DNA from: Acidimicrobiaceae bacterium
GTDB taxonomy: Bacteria; Actinomycetota; Acidimicrobiia; Acidimicrobiales; Poriferisodalaceae
Assembly: GCA_026713105.1 (NCBI GenBank)
Contig: JAPOPC010000044.1
Coordinates: 1 to 64,000 of the forward strand
DNA length: 64,000 nucleotides
Direction of reading: 5' to 3'
A model generated the notes under the pieces. It did not search any database. It saw only the letters and a program-made list of their open reading frames with translations, and had not been told where the DNA came from. Shown piece by piece: positions 53,111 through 61,420 of the stretch (positions are counted from its first letter, which is position 1; each line of letters opens with the position of its first letter). Made by a program: the position numbers and the translations under genes.

Positions 53111-53189
53111 GCTGGGGAGGCGACATGAGCCTCTGCTCCCGCGATCCGGCAGGTCGCAACGTCGCAGAGTCTCCTGCCGCCTCCCCAGC
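53111..53189. terminator. Large nested inverted repeat between convergent genes
   Basis: GCTGGGGAGGCG (53111-53122) pairs perfectly with CGCCTCCCCAGC (53178-53189). Inside, CTCTGC (53131-53136) pairs with GCAGAG (53164-53169), leaving symmetrical eight-base internal loops; GCGA/TCGC can pair at the apex. It lies between the copy M stop and the SDR stop, so a two-way terminator is likely. A structured RNA is the alternative. Confidence 0.55.
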
Positions 53190-53218
53190 TCTGGCATCTG
53201 TGCCTACTGGCTCGAGTC

Positions 53219-54007
53219 CTAAGCGTTCTTGATGAGGAGGCCGCCGTCTACTGGCAGGACGGCGCCGGTTATGTATTGGCTGGCGGGCAGGCAGAAGTTG
53301 AGGGTGCCGTGGGCTACTTCTTCGGGCTCGGCGTAGCGGCCCAGCGCGGTGCGGCGCTTGGCGAAGATGGTCTTGTGCTCTTCGGAGATCTCTGCCGTCA
53401 TGGCGGTGTTGATCGGCCCGGGGCAGATGCAGTTCACCGTGATGGCCTCGCGGCCCAGCTCGACCGCCAGCGACTTGGTGAGCCCGATCACGCCGTGCTT
53501 GGCGGCGGTGTACGGCGAGCCGAACTTGGTGGCACCCCAGCCCTCCGTGGAGGCGATGTTGACGATGCGAGCCGCGTCGGACTGACGCAGGTACGGCAGC
53601 GCCGCCCGGACGGTGTAGGTGTGCGCCGTCAGCAGCACCTCGAGCGAAATCGCCCAGTTGTCCTCGTACTCGGGGGCATCGATCGGCGAGAACCGCGAGA
53701 TGCCCGCGTTGTTGATGACGTGGTCGATGCCGCCGAACCGCTCGGCCACCTCGTTGGTGACCTGGGTGACCCGGTCGCGGTTGGCCACGTCCATCGTCCA
53801 GCCCGCGGCCGAGCCGCCAGCGTCGTTGATCTCGGCCACCACGGCATCCACCTCGGCCTGGCCCAGGTCGGTCACGGCAACGTGCGCCCCCTCGTCAGCG
53901 AACAGGTGCGCCGTCGCCCGGCCCTGGCCCATGCCAGCACCAGTGATCAGCGCCACCCGGCCCTCGATCGACCGGCTCAACGCCGTCAGTCGCTTCGTCG
54001 TCCCCAC
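53219..54007 (-). CDS. Short-chain dehydrogenase/reductase (SDR)
   Basis: 262 residues from GTG 54007, supported by GGAGG six bases upstream. NAD(P)-binding TGAGMGQG near the N-terminus, NNAG, and the catalytic set with Ser in NIASTEG and YTAAK (Tyr, Lys). The C-terminal LPASQYITGAVLPVDGG is the usual SDR end. It catalyses reversible oxidation of an alcohol or reduction of a carbonyl; the substrate cannot be told. It stands alone, convergent with the surface cluster. Confidence 0.88.
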   Translation of the reverse strand: MGTTKRLTALSRSIEGRVALITGAGMGQGRATAHLFADEGAHVAVTDLGQAEVDAVVAEINDAGGSAAGWTMDVANRDRVTQVTNEVAERFGGIDHVINNAGISRFSPIDAPEYEDNWAISLEVLLTAHTYTVRAALPYLRQSDAARIVNIASTEGWGATKFGSPYTAAKHGVIGLTKSLAVELGREAITVNCICPGPINTAMTAEISEEHKTIFAKRRTALGRYAEPEEVAHGTLNFCLPASQYITGAVLPVDGGLLIKNA

Positions 54008-54140
54008 AGAATTCCTCCGATGTTCCTCGCGCACAGCGCTCGGCCTGCGGCCGCGCTCAACGTAGCCGCAACGGCTGCAGCCGGCCCGTTCGTCGAAGGC
54101 ATCGCGGTGCACGGGTGCGAGGGCAAGCTGGGGATGTCAA

Positions 54141-54210
54141 TGAACTAAGACATGTTTCTATTGTTCGTGTACGAATACATCACTAGTATATCAGTGAACG
54201 AAGACATATC
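54141..54210 (+). promoter_or_regulatory. Promoter and operators of HipBA pair 2
   Basis: TTGTTC (54161-54166), a 17-base spacer and TAGTAT (54184-54189) form a good promoter in an AT-rich island. The spacer holds most of the palindrome TTCGTGTACGAA (54164-54175). TGAACTAAGACATGTT (54141-54156) and TGAACGAAGACATATC (54195-54210) are direct repeats flanking the promoter. These are plausible HipB-binding sites for autorepression. Confidence 0.55.
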
Positions 54211-54224
54211 CGGAGTGTTCCTGC

Positions 54225-54581
54225 ATGGAAACCGTGGTGCCCCGACAGAGCAATGATCCTTCACCAGGCCATGGCGTGCGACCGCTGCTGACCAGTCGTG
54301 ATCTCGGCACGGCCGTCGCAGCGGCGCGCAAGGAGCGTGGCTGGTCGCAGGCAACGCTGGCCGAGATGGCCGGTGTCGGCCGCCCATGGCTGTCGAGCCT
54401 TGAGAATGGCAAGCCGACGGTGTCTTTGGACGGCGTGCTGCGCGTGATGATCGCACTGGGCCTGGGCTTCGGCCTCGTTCGGGCCGATGCCGGAGTCGGC
54501 ACGGGCACCGACAGCTCCAGCTTCGATCTCAACCAGTATCTCGACGACTGGACTGAGCCGTCAGACGTTCACCGTGGCTGA
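54225..54581 (+). CDS. hipB: HipB-like antitoxin/repressor, pair 2
   Basis: 118 residues. Xre-type helix-turn-helix at about 26-80: DLGTAVAAARKERGWSQATL, AGVGRPWLSSLENGK, then VSLDGVLRVMIALGLGF. A polar C-terminal tail (SSSFDLNQYLDDW) may contact HipA. The start ATG 54225 has GGAG nine bases upstream. It overlaps hipA by eight bases. It autoregulates through the repeat-flanked promoter upstream, by analogy with hipBA operons. Confidence 0.85.
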   Translation: METVVPRQSNDPSPGHGVRPLLTSRDLGTAVAAARKERGWSQATLAEMAGVGRPWLSSLENGKPTVSLDGVLRVMIALGLGFGLVRADAGVGTGTDSSSFDLNQYLDDWTEPSDVHRG

Positions 54582-55872
54582 CAGCGTGCTTGCGGTGCTG
54601 CTGGGCGGCCAGGTTGCTGCCGAGCTGCATCGCGCGGCCTCTGGCCGGCTGATGCTTCGTTACGACGACAGCTACCGTGTCGATCCTGCTGCCACGCCAA
54701 TCTCGGTGTCGATGCCACTCTCGTCGGCCGAGCACGACGACAACGTGGTGGCGCCGTGGCTGTGGGGCTTGCTCCCCGATGACCGCGAGGTGCTGCGCCG
54801 CTGGGGCCGCGAGTTCTCGGTGTCGAGCGCCAGTCCGTTCTCGCTGCTGGGCACGCCCATCGGACGCGACTGCCCCGGCGCCGTGCAGCTGTGCACGCCT
54901 TCGGAGGTCGGCGAGTTATCGCGACGGGTCGACGAGGCCCAGCCAATGAGCGAGGCCGACATTTGTGTACTGCTGCGCGAACTGCGTGCGAATCGCGCAC
55001 TGTGGCTCGGCGGTGATTTCCGCGGGCAGTTCAGCTTGGGCGGGGCCCAGGCGAAGACAGCGCTGCACCGCAGTGACGGGCAGTGGTATCGGGCGATGGG
55101 CTCGTTGCCGAGCACGCACATCGTCAAGCCCGCCATCGCCGAGTATCGCTGGAGCCACGTCAACGAGCATTTCTGTCTGATCACGGCGTCCCATGCGGGG
55201 CTCCGGGCTGTGCGGACATCGTTGATGACCTTCGAGGACGAATCTGCGGTGGTGGTCGAGCGGTTCGATCGGGTCTGGCGTGGTACGCAGGTGCATCGCC
55301 TTCACCAGGAAGATTTCTGCCAAGCCCTGTCGGTTCACCCCGATCACAAGTACCAATCAGACGGAGGGCCTGAGCCCGGGCGCATCGCCGGCCTGCTGCG
55401 TTCGGTTGTGCCGGGCCGGCTGGCCGCCGATGACTTGTGGCGCTTCGTCGATGCGCTCGCGTTCAACTGGCTGATTGCTGGCACCGATGCCCACGCCAAG
55501 AACTATGCGCTGCTCCTGCACGGTTCGTGGGCGCGACTGGCGCCGCTGTTCGATGTCGCATCGTTCCTGCCGTACGACGATTCGAAGGGCCGCAAGGTGA
55601 GCTTGGCCATGAAGATCGGTGACGGCTACCGGCTCACTCGGGCCGACCGTCCCGATGCATGGCAGAAGACTGCGAGCGATCTCGGTCTCGACGCACATGA
55701 CGTCGTCGCACGAGTTGCTGACCTGGCCGGCCGTGTCCCGGCTGCCGTTGCTGAGGCAGCGGCTGATCCGAGCATTGCCGACTGCGGTGCGGCGGGCTTC
55801 GCCGAGCGCCTCGCCGAGCTCATCACCGCCCGCGTCGGGCGCTGCGCAGCGATCCTCGAATCGGCGGCCTGA
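54574..55872 (+). CDS. hipA: HipA-like serine/threonine kinase toxin, pair 2
   Basis: 432 residues from GTG 54574. N-terminal ISVSMPLSSAEHDDNVVAPW. The ATP-loop region FSLGGAQAKTAL is canonical, unlike pair 1. The catalytic loop is AGTDAHAKNYALLL (D305) and the metal-binding Asp lies in LFDVASFLPYDD (D327). The family phosphorylates a tRNA synthetase or similar target to halt growth. It lacks the ERPS repeat insert of pair 1 and differs throughout, so the two pairs are not recent duplicates. It is convergent with the SDR at 55948, with 75 bases between. Confidence 0.88.
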   Translation: MADSVLAVLLGGQVAAELHRAASGRLMLRYDDSYRVDPAATPISVSMPLSSAEHDDNVVAPWLWGLLPDDREVLRRWGREFSVSSASPFSLLGTPIGRDCPGAVQLCTPSEVGELSRRVDEAQPMSEADICVLLRELRANRALWLGGDFRGQFSLGGAQAKTALHRSDGQWYRAMGSLPSTHIVKPAIAEYRWSHVNEHFCLITASHAGLRAVRTSLMTFEDESAVVVERFDRVWRGTQVHRLHQEDFCQALSVHPDHKYQSDGGPEPGRIAGLLRSVVPGRLAADDLWRFVDALAFNWLIAGTDAHAKNYALLLHGSWARLAPLFDVASFLPYDDSKGRKVSLAMKIGDGYRLTRADRPDAWQKTASDLGLDAHDVVARVADLAGRVPAAVAEAAADPSIADCGAAGFAERLAELITARVGRCAAILESAA

Positions 55873-55947
55873 AGCCGCAACTCGTCTGTTGGTAGCGGAC
55901 TGCGCGGCGGCGGATCTGTCCAGCCGCTGGCTCGGCAGGTGCTGCGA

Positions 55948-56730
55948 TCAGCCGGTCTGCCAGGCGGTTCCGCCATCGATCTTGAGCACCGAGCCTGTTG
56001 TGTAGCTCGACGCTTCTGAGGCGAAGTACAGCGCTGCGCCCACCACTTCGTCGGCCTCGCCGCCGCGCTGCAGCGCGATCTCGTTGGCAGCCCGCTCGTT
56101 GAAGGCCTCCATGTCCCAGGCCTTCGAGATGTCGGTGAGGAACGGGCCGGGCATGATGCAGTTCACCCGCACCCGGGGCGCGTACTCGCGGGCGAACGAC
56201 TGGGTGATGGCGTGGATGCCCGCCTTGGCCGCCCCGTACGCCGTCTCGTTCGGCGACGGCGCCACGGCCGCCACCGAGCTCACGTTGATGATCGAGCCGC
56301 CGCCCGCTTCGAACATGCGCTTGCCGAACACCGCCGAGGCCCGGAACGGCCCCTTCAAGTTCACTTCGATCACCTTGTCGAACAGCGACTCGGACACCTC
56401 GTACAGCGACGGGTACAGCGGCGACAGGCCGGCGTTGTTCACCAGCACCTCGCAGTGGCCGAACTCGTCGTAGACCCGTTCGCACAGGGCGTCGTTCTGG
56501 TCCCAATAGCCGACGTGGCATTCCACGGCCAGCGCCCGCTGGCCGGTGGTCGAGCGCACCTCGTCGGCGACCGCCTCGCAGTTGTCGAGCTTGCGCGAGG
56601 CGATCACCACATCGGCGCCGGCTCGGGCGAACGCCAGCACCATCTCGCGGCCCATGCCCCGGGAGCCGCCGGTGACCACCGCCACCCGGCCCGACAGGTC
56701 GAACAGCTCGTTCGCCGACTCAGCGGCCAT
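55948..56730 (-). CDS. Short-chain dehydrogenase/reductase (SDR)
   Basis: 260 residues. The Rossmann motif TGGSRGMG, NNAG, and the catalytic Ser (INVSS) with YGAAK are all present; the C-terminus SSYTTGSVLKIDGG is standard for classical SDRs. The substrate is unknown. Its start lies one base after the nitroreductase stop, so the two redox enzymes are co-transcribed and may act in one catabolic or detoxification step. It is only distantly similar to the SDR at 53219. Confidence 0.88.
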   Translation of the reverse strand: MAAESANELFDLSGRVAVVTGGSRGMGREMVLAFARAGADVVIASRKLDNCEAVADEVRSTTGQRALAVECHVGYWDQNDALCERVYDEFGHCEVLVNNAGLSPLYPSLYEVSESLFDKVIEVNLKGPFRASAVFGKRMFEAGGGSIINVSSVAAVAPSPNETAYGAAKAGIHAITQSFAREYAPRVRVNCIMPGPFLTDISKAWDMEAFNERAANEIALQRGGEADEVVGAALYFASEASSYTTGSVLKIDGGTAWQTG

Positions 56731-56731
56731 C

Positions 56732-57400
56732 TCAGCGGCTCCAGGAATTCCAGCTCATCACCGAGTCGAGATCGGTGCGGGTGGCGAGCTTGAAGTCGGT
56801 GCCCTGGGTGTAGGCCACCGGGCTCAGCGCATACTGCCGCACGGTGTCGTAGGGGATGCCCAGGATCTCGGCCGCCTCGCGCTCATAGCCGAGGTGCAGC
56901 GTGGTCCAGCAGGTGCCGAGGCCGCGCTCGCGGGCGGCCAGCATGAAGCTCCACGCTGCGGGAACGATCGAGCCGGCCTGGCCCACCATCATCCGGGCGT
57001 CGTCGGTGCGGCCGGTGATGCACGGCAGGAACAGCACCGGGCTGCGATGCATGTTCTCCGACAGGAACTCGGCCGAGGAGGTCACCCGAGCCTGCTGCGC
57101 CTCGCGCTGGGCGCCCATGCCCGATCCCACCCGGCCGGCGTACACGGGGCTGTTGCGGTAGGCGTCGAAGCCCTTCTTGTACAGCGCCGAGATGGCCTCG
57201 ATCTTGTCGCGCTCGGTGACGAACACGAAGTGCCAGCCCTGCATGTTGGAGCCCGTCGGCGCCTGCACCGCAATCTCGACGCACTCCCGCAGCACCGATT
57301 CGGGCACCGGCCGGTCGAAGTCGAGCCGCTTGCGCACCGCCCGTGTCGACTGCAGCACCTCATCGGCCGACAGGCCCAGCTTGATTCCGGCATCGCTCAT
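56732..57400 (-). CDS. Nitroreductase-family FMN oxidoreductase
   Basis: 222 residues. The N-terminal TRAVRKRLDFDRPVPESVL and VQAPTGSNMQGWHFVFVT carry the FMN-binding Arg/Ser/Asn set of the nitroreductase family. The C-terminal GLGTCWTTLHL segment is the second FMN-contact region. These enzymes reduce nitro compounds, quinones or flavins with NAD(P)H. It leads a two-gene operon with the SDR. ATG 57400 has a short leader containing GGAGC. Confidence 0.85.
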   Translation of the reverse strand: MSDAGIKLGLSADEVLQSTRAVRKRLDFDRPVPESVLRECVEIAVQAPTGSNMQGWHFVFVTERDKIEAISALYKKGFDAYRNSPVYAGRVGSGMGAQREAQQARVTSSAEFLSENMHRSPVLFLPCITGRTDDARMMVGQAGSIVPAAWSFMLAARERGLGTCWTTLHLGYEREAAEILGIPYDTVRQYALSPVAYTQGTDFKLATRTDLDSVMSWNSWSR

Positions 57401-57501
57401 GTTGTGCTCCTAGGGCCCGGCGTGGCTGCGGGCGTTGTCTGGCAGATATCCCGCAGCAGGGTATCCGCCGCCCGTGAGCCGCACCGGGGCCGCGAACCCC
57501 G

Positions 57502-58437
57502 CTAGCGCAGGAATTTGCTGGTGGTGTTGTCGGCGAGCACCCGGCCGCCGGTCTGGCAGCCGGCGCAGTAGTTGACCGTGTAGTCGCGGTACTCGACCGC
57601 CCGCACCACGTCACCGCAGGCCGGGCACGGCTCGCCGGTGCGTGCGTGCACCGCTGAGGGTCGGTCGGCTGATCGGCTCATCTGGGCGAGTTGGCGCTCG
57701 GCTGTCAGCGACTCGTCGACCACGGTGCCGATGGCGGCCACCACCCGGCCGACCGCTTCGGCGTCGAGCTTGGCGGTCGATGCGAACGGCGACAGCTTCG
57801 CCCGGTGGCAGATCTCGTTCGCCATGCGACGCCCGAGGCCCGAGATCACCCGCTGGTCCCGCAGGAAATTGTGCAAGCGTGCTGAGTGAGCAGCCATCAG
57901 CTCAGCCATGGAGGCTGGGTCGACATCGGTGGCCTCGGGCCCGAGCCCGATGAGTGGATTGACGGATGCTGCCGAGGTTGCGTCGATGGCCTCGAAACTC
58001 GTTCCGGAGAGCGGCTTGGCGCCGGCCGGGTCGCCGGCCAGCACCCACACGCCGGCCCGCTTCTGCGTGCCGGGTTCGGTGAGCATCAGCCCGAGCCCGC
58101 TGTCGAATTCGAATCGGGCCAGCCCATCACGGGGCCGGCGCGGCCGATTCGCACCGGGTTCGAGCACCCGCAGCCGGCCGCCTTGCATGAGGTGCACCAC
58201 AAAGGTCAGCCCGCTCTCGCCGGTGGTTGGCTCGTGCGGCGGGGGAGCGAAGCGCAGCAGCAGGTATTTGGCTCGCTGGCCGACACTGCGCAGCGGCCAG
58301 CCGACGGCATCGCTGGGCGGCGGGCTGGCGGTCTTGAATGCCGTGAACGACAGCGGCTCGACCCGCTTGAGCACCTCGCCAGCCGCGAGGGCCTCCAATC
58401 GTTCGGCATGCGCTCGGATCTCGGGGATCTCCGGCAC
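57502..58437 (-). CDS. Fpg/Nei-family DNA glycosylase
   Basis: 311 residues. It starts MPEIPEI, which after Met removal gives the catalytic N-terminal Pro and Glu of formamidopyrimidine-DNA glycosylase/endonuclease VIII enzymes. A helix-two-turn-helix appears as VISGLGRRMANEICHRAKLS. The C-terminal zinc finger is CPACG...CAGC, with the ending ADNTTSKFLR. It excises oxidised bases and cuts the backbone. The middle (about 125-180) is longer and more divergent than in classical Fpg, so this is one of the actinobacterial paralogues rather than clear MutM. The SCP2-like gene ends seven bases before its start on the opposite side and may share a transcript. Confidence 0.85.
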   Translation of the reverse strand: MPEIPEIRAHAERLEALAAGEVLKRVEPLSFTAFKTASPPPSDAVGWPLRSVGQRAKYLLLRFAPPPHEPTTGESGLTFVVHLMQGGRLRVLEPGANRPRRPRDGLARFEFDSGLGLMLTEPGTQKRAGVWVLAGDPAGAKPLSGTSFEAIDATSAASVNPLIGLGPEATDVDPASMAELMAAHSARLHNFLRDQRVISGLGRRMANEICHRAKLSPFASTAKLDAEAVGRVVAAIGTVVDESLTAERQLAQMSRSADRPSAVHARTGEPCPACGDVVRAVEYRDYTVNYCAGCQTGGRVLADNTTSKFLR

Positions 58438-58443
58438 GAAGCG

Positions 58444-59067
58444 TCAGCCGTTCTCGCCGCCGTCGGTGCCGCCGCTTCTGCCGCCGCCGTCAGTTCCGTT
58501 GGCGTTGTCAGTTCCGCCGTCGGTGCTGCCGTCCCCGTCGGTGCCGCCGCGCTCGTCAGCGCCGTCAGTCCCGCCAATGTCCCCAGCGCCGTTGCCCTCA
58601 GCGGCGAGCGCCTCGCCCAGGGCCGTGTTCACCAGCGCCAACGCCTCAGAAGCAACGATCAGCACGCGCACATCGCCGCTCACCTTGATTAGCCCCGCCT
58701 GCAGCGCCGCCAGCGCACCCAGGTCGCCACGCCGCACGGCCTCTGCCGTCTCCCGGGACTGGCTCATCACGACAACGCCGTCGCCATCGCTGCCGTTGCC
58801 GCTGCCGTCGCTGCCGCCGCTGCCGCCGCCGTCACCGTCGGTCGCGCTGGCTTCGGGAGGCACCGGCTCAAGGTGCGCCCGACCACCGTCGATCACCAAT
58901 CGGTAAGCAACAACCGGCCCACCGTTGCCGTCGCCGATCCGCTGTTCCACAGTGGCCTGAACCGCGGGCAGATCCACCTCTGCCAGCACCTCGGACATTG
59001 CGGCACACCAGCCCTCGGTCCCGATCTCCACGCCAGCGAACCTATGCCGCTCGTGCGGGCGTGTCAC
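58444..59067 (-). CDS. SCP2-like (sterol carrier/lipid-binding) protein with low-complexity tail
   Basis: 207 residues from GTG 59067 (ATG 58998 possible). VVAYRLVIDGGRAHLEPV, then SQSRETAEAVRRGDLGALAA and LIKVSGDVRVLI follow the SCP2 sterol-binding domain pattern. Two low-complexity stretches are unusual: a Gly/Asp/Ser linker (about 77-96) inside the domain and a 45-residue Gly/Thr/Asp tail. The probable role is binding a hydrophobic ligand in the cytoplasm. It ends six bases before the glycosylase gene. Confidence 0.6.
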   Translation of the reverse strand: MTRPHERHRFAGVEIGTEGWCAAMSEVLAEVDLPAVQATVEQRIGDGNGGPVVAYRLVIDGGRAHLEPVPPEASATDGDGGGSGGSDGSGNGSDGDGVVVMSQSRETAEAVRRGDLGALAALQAGLIKVSGDVRVLIVASEALALVNTALGEALAAEGNGAGDIGGTDGADERGGTDGDGSTDGGTDNANGTDGGGRSGGTDGGENG

Positions 59068-59228
59068 GCCACCGGCCTGCCGGGCTGCGTGGGTCCCAGG
59101 GCTCGAAATTCAGTGGCGGCGGTGTGGCGGGGGTCACTACGGTGCGCCGCACCTGATCTTGTATCGCTGGCAGTTCGCCGGTCAGTGGGCGGGAATCTCC
59201 GCCTGTTACCGTTCCGAAAGGAAGTCCT

Positions 59229-59615
59229 ATGGACGCGACGTCATTCATTGTCCTTGCCGCCGTGGCTGCTGTCATGAGCTTCAACCTCACGGCGAGCCTG
59301 ATGTGCTGCCGCTCGCTCGGTCGGCGTGTTGACCGGCTCGAAGATCGACTCGATTCGCGCATAGATGGTGTCGGGCAGCGCATAGACCGCGTGGAACAGC
59401 GCATGGACCGGATGGAGCAGGTGCTCATGCAATTGGTTGCGGATATGGCGCTCATCAAGGCCGACATGGCGCTGCTCAAGGCGGATATGGCGGTGGTCAA
59501 GTCCGATATGGCGCTGGGCAAGTCCGACATGGCGCTGGTCATGACCCAGTTGGGCATCGGCACTTCGCAGTTGCAGCCCCCGTCCGGCGCTTCTGCTGGT
59601 GGGGTGACGCAGTAG
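59229..59615 (+). CDS. Small membrane coiled-coil protein with heptad repeats
   Basis: 128 residues; GGAAGG lies shortly before ATG 59229. One N-terminal membrane segment (FIVLAAVAAVMSFNLTASLM) is followed by RVDRLEDRLDSRI-type heptads. Five tandem seven-residue units then occur (ADMALIK, ADMALLK, ADMAVVK, SDMALGK, SDMALVM; 21-base DNA repeat). A long coiled coil is almost certain. The function is unknown. It resembles in plan, not sequence, the protein at 15289. It lies 43 bases before hemB. Confidence 0.65.
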   Translation: MDATSFIVLAAVAAVMSFNLTASLMCCRSLGRRVDRLEDRLDSRIDGVGQRIDRVEQRMDRMEQVLMQLVADMALIKADMALLKADMAVVKSDMALGKSDMALVMTQLGIGTSQLQPPSGASAGGVTQ

Positions 59616-59658
59616 CTCGGGCGCTTCTGCTGGTTGGGCGGCGCAATAGCATGGCGGG

Positions 59659-60639
59659 GTGACTTTTCCGGCCCGCCGCCTGCGCCGCCTGCGTCGCACT
59701 CCGGCGCTGCGCCGGCTCGTTGCCGAGACCACCGTCACGCCCAGCGACCTCATCGCCCCGCTGTTCGTGCGTGAAGACGCCACCGAGCCACGGGCGATCA
59801 CCTCGCTGCCCGGCGTCGTGCAGCACACCCAGGAATCGCTGCGCAAGGAAGTCAACGAGCTGGCCGGCCTGGGCATCAGCGGCGTCATCTTGTTCGGGCT
59901 TCCCACCCGCAAAGATCCCGTCGGCTCCGAGGCTTGGAACCCCGACGGCGTCGTGCAGGTGGCCCTGCGCAACCTGCGGGATGACCACGGCTCGGAGCTG
60001 GCGATCATCGCCGACCTGTGCCTCGACGAGTACACCGACCATGGCCACTGCGGCGTGGTGACCGACGATGGCGATGTCGACAACGACGCCACGCTCGAGC
60101 TGTACCAGCGGGTGGCGCTGGCCCAGGCCGAGGCCGGCGTCGACATGGTGGGCCCCTCGGGGATGATGGACGGCCAGGTCGGCGCAATCCGCCAAGCGCT
60201 CGATGCCAACGGCCACGAGAGCCTGCCGATCATGGCCTACTCGGCCAAGTACGCCTCGGCCGAGTACGGCCCATTCCGTGAAGCCGTCGACGTGACGATC
60301 AGCGGCGGCGGCAACCGCAAGGGCTACCAGCAGGACCCTGCCAACGCCCGTGAAGCCATGGCCGAGATCGAGCTGGACGTCGCCGAGGGTGCCGACATCA
60401 TCATGGTGAAGCCGGCGCTGGCGTACCTCGATGTGATCGCCGCCGCCAGGGCCCGATTCGACCTGCCGCTGGCGGCGTATCACGTGTCCGGCGAATACGC
60501 GATGCTCAAGGCCGCAGCAGCCAACGGCTGGATCGACGGGGCGGCTACGGCGGTCGAGCACCTCACCGCCATCAAGCGAGCCGGCGCCGATCTGATCCTG
60601 ACATACCTGGCCCGCGAGTTCGCCGAGACGCTGTACTAG
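59659..60639 (+). CDS. hemB: Delta-aminolevulinic acid dehydratase (porphobilinogen synthase)
   Basis: 326 residues, normal length. It condenses two 5-aminolevulinate molecules to porphobilinogen in haem synthesis. The two Schiff-base lysines are in MAYSAKYAS and IIMVKPALAYLD. The metal site reads DLCLDEYTDHGHCG: Cys-x-Asp in place of the Cys-x-Cys of E. coli, with the third Cys kept. Start GTG 59659. Its 3' end overlaps the convergent aquaporin gene by four bases. No other haem gene is in the window. Confidence 0.95.
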   Translation: MTFPARRLRRLRRTPALRRLVAETTVTPSDLIAPLFVREDATEPRAITSLPGVVQHTQESLRKEVNELAGLGISGVILFGLPTRKDPVGSEAWNPDGVVQVALRNLRDDHGSELAIIADLCLDEYTDHGHCGVVTDDGDVDNDATLELYQRVALAQAEAGVDMVGPSGMMDGQVGAIRQALDANGHESLPIMAYSAKYASAEYGPFREAVDVTISGGGNRKGYQQDPANAREAMAEIELDVAEGADIIMVKPALAYLDVIAAARARFDLPLAAYHVSGEYAMLKAAAANGWIDGAATAVEHLTAIKRAGADLILTYLAREFAETLY

Positions 60640-61310
60640 CGCTGCGGGTGGGTCACGCTGGCTACGGCTATGGCGCCTAGCGCACCTATGAACTGCGCCA
60701 CGATGAACCAGGGGGCGCTGGCGGGGGCGATGCCGGCGAAGGTGTCGGAGAACATGCGGGCCACGGTGACCGCCGGGTTGGCGAAGCTGGTCGACGAGGT
60801 GAAGAAGTAGGCGCCGCCGATGTAGGCCGCCACGGCGAAAGCCACGAACTGGGCCTTGCCCGAGCGCACCACGCCGATGATGACGATCACCAGCCCGAAC
60901 GTGGCGATGATCTCCGAACCGAACGCAGCCCCGCTGATCCGATCCTTCGTCGACCAGGACACCGCATCGAGCTCGAAGATCACATTGGCCGCGATGACGC
61001 CCAGGATCCCGCCGGCGGTCTGGCACACCACGTACAGCCCGGCCATCCGGTTGTCCAGGTCGCCGGCGAGCCGTGCCCACAGCGTCACCGCAGGGTTGAA
61101 GTGCGCCCCCGAAGTCGATGCGAACAACAGGATGAGGCACGTCAGAGCACCCGCTGTCGCGATCGAATTCTCCAGCAGCTGCAACCCGACATCGTTCGGG
61201 CTGAGCCGCTCGGCCATGATCCCCGAGCCGACCACGCTGAGCAGCAGGAACCCGGTGCCGACGAACTCCGAGGTCAGCCGGCTGGCGGTGGTCTCACGCA
61301 GCGCTGTCAC
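60636..61310 (-). CDS. Aquaporin/glycerol-facilitator (MIP) family channel
   Basis: 224 residues with six membrane segments and the two half-helix motifs GAHFNPAVTLWARL and FANPAVTVARMF. MIP channels pass water, glycerol or small neutral solutes. The arginine after the second NPA motif (NPAVTVAR) is the conserved filter residue. The sequence does not settle water versus solute specificity; an arsenite-type channel is also possible. It sits alone, tail to tail with hemB. Confidence 0.88.
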   Translation of the reverse strand: MTALRETTASRLTSEFVGTGFLLLSVVGSGIMAERLSPNDVGLQLLENSIATAGALTCLILLFASTSGAHFNPAVTLWARLAGDLDNRMAGLYVVCQTAGGILGVIAANVIFELDAVSWSTKDRISGAAFGSEIIATFGLVIVIIGVVRSGKAQFVAFAVAAYIGGAYFFTSSTSFANPAVTVARMFSDTFAGIAPASAPWFIVAQFIGALGAIAVASVTHPQR

Positions 61311-61420
61311 CCCGACAGCCTGCCAGCCGCGAGCAAACAGACGTCAACGACGCAGTGAACTCAAAACGCCGCAGCTAGGTGGTCTGACCCTTCGATGTCA
61401 TTCGCGACTCATACACGGAG

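Noticed and set aside
59436-59560. Five 21-base repeats, considered as a regulatory repeat or CRISPR
   Set aside because: They are in frame and encode the heptads of a coiled coil in the protein at 59229.
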